Source of the DNA: JAGXTF01 sp040376005
GTDB lineage: Bacteria; Bacteroidota; Bacteroidia; NS11-12g; UBA955
Assembly: GCA_040376005.1 (NCBI GenBank)
Contig: JBEIRK010000090.1
Location: 1-10,793, forward strand
Direction: 5' to 3'
DNA: 10,793 nucleotides
Under the pieces are notes generated by a model. It saw only the letters and a list, made by a program, of their open reading frames with translations, had not been told where the DNA came from and searched no databases. Position 1 is the stretch's first letter; each line of letters opens with the position of its first letter. Shown here piece by piece: positions 8,561-10,793 of the stretch. A program made the translations under genes and the position numbers.

Positions 8561-9406
8561 ATGATGAAACACATTGGATTTGCGACCATGCTCATACTGG
8601 GAATTTGGGGCTGTAAGCAATCCCCACCGCCAGAAGTAGACATTACGGATTTGGCGTATCGCAAAGGAGATCAAATCCATTTTTCAGGCCGCGATTGGGT
8701 GGTAAAGAAGTATGAAAACGCGATGTGGGGACCAGGTCCCAATTTCTTTAGTGGCAATGAAGAAGACATTACCATAGACAACCAAGGGTATTTGCACATG
8801 AAAGTTGTGAAGCGCGACAACAAGTGGATGAGTACAGAAATTATCGGTAAGGATCGTTTGGGTTATGGAACTTATATTTTTACTGTAGATGGCAATTTTG
8901 AGAGCATGCCCGACAATATTGTATTGGGTTTGTTTACTTGGGACGACAATTCATTTCAGACCGAAGCAAACTCAGAGGTAGACATTGAAATGGGGAAATG
9001 GGGAATCACTTCAGACCCAAGCACTTTGCAATATGGCGTGCAGCCTATAAATTTTGGCACCCTTTTTCCTGAGAGAATGAAAAGACAAACCTACTCAACA
9101 GGAAGCATGAATGGTGTCACTACCCATAGTTTTTTATGGAGTCCTGATTCGATTGTATGGCACTCCTACACAGGCGACAAAGTCGACCCGAGCAAGCAAT
9201 TTGGATATTGGAAGTTTGACAAGAACAATCCAGCCAGGGCCAAAACCGAAAATGGCCTAACTTCTCAAGGCATCGTTATTCCAAAACCGGGTACGAACAC
9301 CAACGCGCGCATCAACCTTTGGATAAACACATGGATTGCGGCTGGTCCGAGGGACGGCAAAGACTTGGATGTAATCGTGCGTAAATTCGAGTATAAACGA
9401 CTGTAA
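8561..9406 (+). CDS. GH16 endo-beta-glucanase lipoprotein, lichenase-type active site (281 aa)
   Basis: It is a GH16 jelly-roll retaining endo-hydrolase. The active-site strand carries E-V-D-I-E: Glu139 nucleophile, Asp141 helper, Glu143 acid/base. This is the bulge-less EXDXE form seen in bacterial lichenases and plant XTH enzymes, as opposed to the EXDXXE form of laminarinases and agarases. The segment WGPGPNFFSG at 56-65 and aromatics around 120-150 fit a glucan-binding cleft. The signal peptide ends in I-W-G-Cys18; a Trp at the -2 position is unusual for a lipobox but the call is otherwise reasonable. MM at the start leaves 8561 or 8564 as start. It sits 5 nt after the GH3 gene and 4 nt before the Nudix gene. 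It probably makes oligosaccharides for the GH3 enzyme; mixed-linkage glucan is a likely substrate, by inference. Confidence 0.88.
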   Translation: MMKHIGFATMLILGIWGCKQSPPPEVDITDLAYRKGDQIHFSGRDWVVKKYENAMWGPGPNFFSGNEEDITIDNQGYLHMKVVKRDNKWMSTEIIGKDRLGYGTYIFTVDGNFESMPDNIVLGLFTWDDNSFQTEANSEVDIEMGKWGITSDPSTLQYGVQPINFGTLFPERMKRQTYSTGSMNGVTTHSFLWSPDSIVWHSYTGDKVDPSKQFGYWKFDKNNPARAKTENGLTSQGIVIPKPGTNTNARINLWINTWIAAGPRDGKDLDVIVRKFEYKRL

Positions 9407-9410
9407 CCCC

Positions 9411-10145
9411 ATGGCGAAAAAGCAGTATTTCTTATCGGAAAACAACATTCCCTACAATGAGTTTTTCCATTTTGGATTGTCTGTTGATTGTGTCATTTTT
9501 GGCTACCACCAGGGTTCCTTGAAGTTGCTCCTCATCAAAAGGGGCGCAGACCCTTACAAAGGCGCATGGGCGCTACCCGGTGACCTTGTAAGCATGGATG
9601 AAGCGTTGGATGATTCTGCGAACAGGATTCTGAAACACCTTTCTGGACTTGACAATATCTTTCTGGAGCAATTCCAGTCTTTTGGCTCTGTGCTTCGACA
9701 TCCGGCAGGGCGTGTTGTTTCGGTAGGGTATTATTCCCTTATCAAAAGCGAAAACTACTTACCCATTGCATCGGCTTGGGCAGAGACTGTGTGTTGGGTA
9801 GATATGGATGAAGTTGGGGGATTGGCTTTCGACCACGACCATATTTTGGGAGAAGCCATCAAAACATTGAAGCGCAAAGTGCAAACAGAGCCCGTAGGAT
9901 TTGAGTTGCTGCCTGAGAAATTCACCTTGCGCGAATTGCAAAACCTGTATGAGGTGATATTGGGGAACAAATTCGACAAGCCCAATTTTAGAAAGAAAAT
10001 CATGGGCATTAATTTGCTTACTCCGCTAGAAGAGTCGCAAGAAAACGTAGCCCACAGACCCGCCAAATTATACAGCTTCAATAAAATCGAATACTCGAGA
10101 TTGAAGAAAAAAGGACTGGGTTCTTTATTTCAAAATATAGAATAA
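9411..10145 (+). CDS. NrtR-type Nudix-domain transcriptional regulator (244 aa), catalytically degenerate
   Basis: Residues about 20-150 form a Nudix fold, with KLLLIKRG, the GAWALPGD turn and GRVVSVGYYSLI as landmarks. Residues about 168-225 form the winged helix-turn-helix typical of the NrtR family: FTLRELQNLYEVILG, FRKKI and HRPAKLYSF. The Nudix box at 57-80 keeps the first Glu (64) and the Arg (72), but the REUXEE core reads R-I-L-K-H-L, so the metal-binding glutamates are lost and pyrophosphohydrolase activity is unlikely. NrtR-family members in Bacteroidota include sugar-responsive regulators such as the arabinose regulator AraR of Bacteroides. As the last gene of the operon it probably controls the same operon in response to a glucan-derived sugar or sugar nucleotide; the operator would be upstream of this window. 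Confidence 0.87.
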   Translation: MAKKQYFLSENNIPYNEFFHFGLSVDCVIFGYHQGSLKLLLIKRGADPYKGAWALPGDLVSMDEALDDSANRILKHLSGLDNIFLEQFQSFGSVLRHPAGRVVSVGYYSLIKSENYLPIASAWAETVCWVDMDEVGGLAFDHDHILGEAIKTLKRKVQTEPVGFELLPEKFTLRELQNLYEVILGNKFDKPNFRKKIMGINLLTPLEESQENVAHRPAKLYSFNKIEYSRLKKKGLGSLFQNIE

Positions 10146-10171
10146 GAAATCAGCGGTGGGTGAAAGAATAC

Positions 10172-10209
10172 CTGCGTTTATTAGCCAAAATATACGAAAA
10201 AAAACGCAG
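10172..10209. repeat. Perfect 8-bp inverted repeat with 22-nt spacer
   Basis: CTGCGTTT at 10172-10179 is exactly mirrored by AAACGCAG at 10202-10209, 27 nt after the regulator's stop codon. The spacer is A/T-rich and long, and no T tract follows on the plus strand, so it is a poor intrinsic terminator. It could be a weak 3'-end hairpin, a protein-binding dyad, or chance. Confidence 0.35.
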
Positions 10210-10265
10210 ATTTCCAAATTAATCGCATGGTGAATAAGGGCCAATGCTGCAGCTTACAGAGAATA

Positions 10266-10310
10266 AGTTTTGCGCATTTGGTATAAATCTCCGCAAAGCT
10301 CCTTTTTTTT
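10266..10310 (+). terminator. Hairpin plus T8 tract, candidate intrinsic terminator or attenuator before queG
   Basis: The arms AGTTTTGCG (10266-10274) and CGCAAAGCT (10292-10300) pair over 9 positions, with one G-U pair in RNA. Inside, ATTT (10276-10279) can pair with AAAT (10285-10288) around a GGTAT loop. Two C residues and then eight T residues (10303-10310) follow directly. This is the layout of a rho-independent terminator acting on plus-strand transcription, about 120 nt beyond the operon's last stop. It ends only 6 nt before the queG ATG, so it would block read-through into queG unless transcription starts within it or the structure is conditional. Stability was not computed. Confidence 0.5.
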
Positions 10311-10316
10311 GCAGGC

Positions 10317-10793
10317 ATGAGCAGCGCAGCGCAGCATACGGCATGGGTAAAGCAACTGGCACAAGAGGCTGGTTTTCTCGCCTGTGGCATTGCTACCTTG
10401 CGTCGCTTGGATGAGGAAGAAGCGCCCTTAAAAGAATGGCTTCAGCGCGGTTTTCATGGAAAAATGCAGTACATGGAAAATCATTTTGAAAAGCGCTTAG
10501 ATCCTCGGCTCATCCTACCGGGAGCCACCCACTTGGTTTTGTTTTTGTACAACTACTCCCCTGCCGAACCGCAAAAAGCAGATGTGCCCAAAATCGCACG
10601 CTATGCTTGGGGGGAAGATTACCACCGGGTGATCAAAGACAAATTACACAGCCTCGCGGGGGAGTTGCAGTCGCACACAGGGTCTTTTGAATACCGCGTA
10701 TTTACAGATAGTGCGCCGATTATGGAAAGGCAATGGGCCCAGCTCGCTGGATTGGGTTGGATAGGCAAAAACAGCTTATTGCTCAACAAACAA
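10317..10793 (+). CDS. queG: Epoxyqueuosine reductase QueG, N-terminal 159 codons; 3' end outside window
   Basis: The frame is open to the right edge, so only the N-terminal half of this roughly 310-380-residue family is present. QueG reduces epoxyqueuosine to queuosine at the wobble position of tRNAs with GUN anticodons, in the cytoplasm, using cobalamin and two 4Fe-4S clusters. Hallmarks are GFHGKMQYM at 45-53, KRLDPR followed by PGA, IARYAWGEDYH at 93-103, FTDSAP at 129-134 with the proposed catalytic Asp131, and AGLGWIGKNS at 144-153. The cluster-binding cysteines lie beyond the window. ATG 10317 is the only plausible start: the frame is closed by a stop at 10284-10286 and the next Met (residue 50) would delete conserved sequence. 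No clear ribosome-binding site is seen. It is probably transcribed separately from the glucan operon. Confidence 0.93.
   Translation, partial: MSSAAQHTAWVKQLAQEAGFLACGIATLRRLDEEEAPLKEWLQRGFHGKMQYMENHFEKRLDPRLILPGATHLVLFLYNYSPAEPQKADVPKIARYAWGEDYHRVIKDKLHSLAGELQSHTGSFEYRVFTDSAPIMERQWAQLAGLGWIGKNSLLLNKQ

Larger units (their letters stand above)
10146..10316. other. Intergenic region between the Nudix regulator and queG
   Basis: This 171-nt stretch is the only sizeable gap in the window and I find no gene in it. It contains an A-rich segment with a separated 8-bp inverted repeat (10172-10209), and near its right end a hairpin followed by eight T residues just before queG. A partial match to the Bacteroidota -7 promoter element TAnnTTTG occurs at 10264-10271 (TAAGTTTT) but I see no matching -33 element at normal spacing. 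No tRNA-like structure is apparent. Confidence 0.6.

Noticed and set aside
10240..10271. Complete Bacteroidota-type promoter (-33 TTTG / -7 TAnnTTTG) for queG
   Set aside because: Only a 7-of-8 match to the -7 element is present at 10264-10271, with no TTG or TTTG at the expected spacing upstream, so it is not listed as a promoter.
10146..10316. preQ1 riboswitch ahead of queG
   Set aside because: A riboswitch would make sense for a queuosine gene, but I find no preQ1-I-like small stem with a C-rich loop and A-rich tail; the hairpin present looks like a simple terminator.
10181..10390. Minus-strand 69-codon reading frame across the queG start
   Set aside because: It is antisense to the well-supported queG coding sequence, with no recognisable protein features.
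1..10793. Mobile element, CRISPR array or tRNA/rRNA genes
   Set aside because: I saw no transposase or integrase, regularly spaced repeats, terminal inverted repeats or structured-RNA hallmarks.

Overview
The window looks like Bacteroidota DNA. Support: tightly packed same-strand genes with almost no Shine-Dalgarno sequences, signal peptides of the '...LQAQ' type, outer-membrane barrels ending in Phe, lipoproteins of the kind found beside glycan enzymes in this phylum, and an NrtR-type Nudix regulator at the end of a carbohydrate locus. Base composition is moderate, mid-40s %GC by eye. I cannot resolve the family or genus.

Positions 1-10145 hold eight plus-strand genes with gaps of 1-11 nt or short overlaps, almost certainly one operon whose promoter lies left of the window. 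In order: (1) the C-terminal part of a clan GH-A (GH2-like) glycosidase, cut by the window edge just before its acid/base Glu; (2) and (3) two large outer-membrane beta-barrel proteins of families I do not recognise; (4) and (5) two lipoproteins with predicted jelly-roll, carbohydrate-binding-like domains; (6) a complete GH3 exo-beta-glucosidase; (7) a GH16 lipoprotein with a lichenase-type EVDIE active site; (8) a Nudix/winged-helix protein whose Nudix box has lost its catalytic glutamates, so a likely transcription factor.

The enzymes (GH16 endo-cleavage, GH3 exo-cleavage, GH-A glycosidase) suggest a beta-glucan such as a beta-1,3- or mixed-linkage beta-1,3/1,4-glucan. There is no SusC/SusD pair; two non-TonB barrels stand in their place. 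This is either an atypical glucan-utilisation locus or, by analogy with cellulose operons that carry an endoglucanase, a GH3 enzyme and an outer-membrane channel, a glucan synthesis/export locus whose synthase would lie upstream. The window alone cannot decide.

After a 171-nt intergenic stretch with a terminator-like hairpin and T8 tract, the window ends in the first 159 codons of queG (epoxyqueuosine reductase, tRNA queuosine synthesis), which is probably functionally unrelated to the glucan operon.
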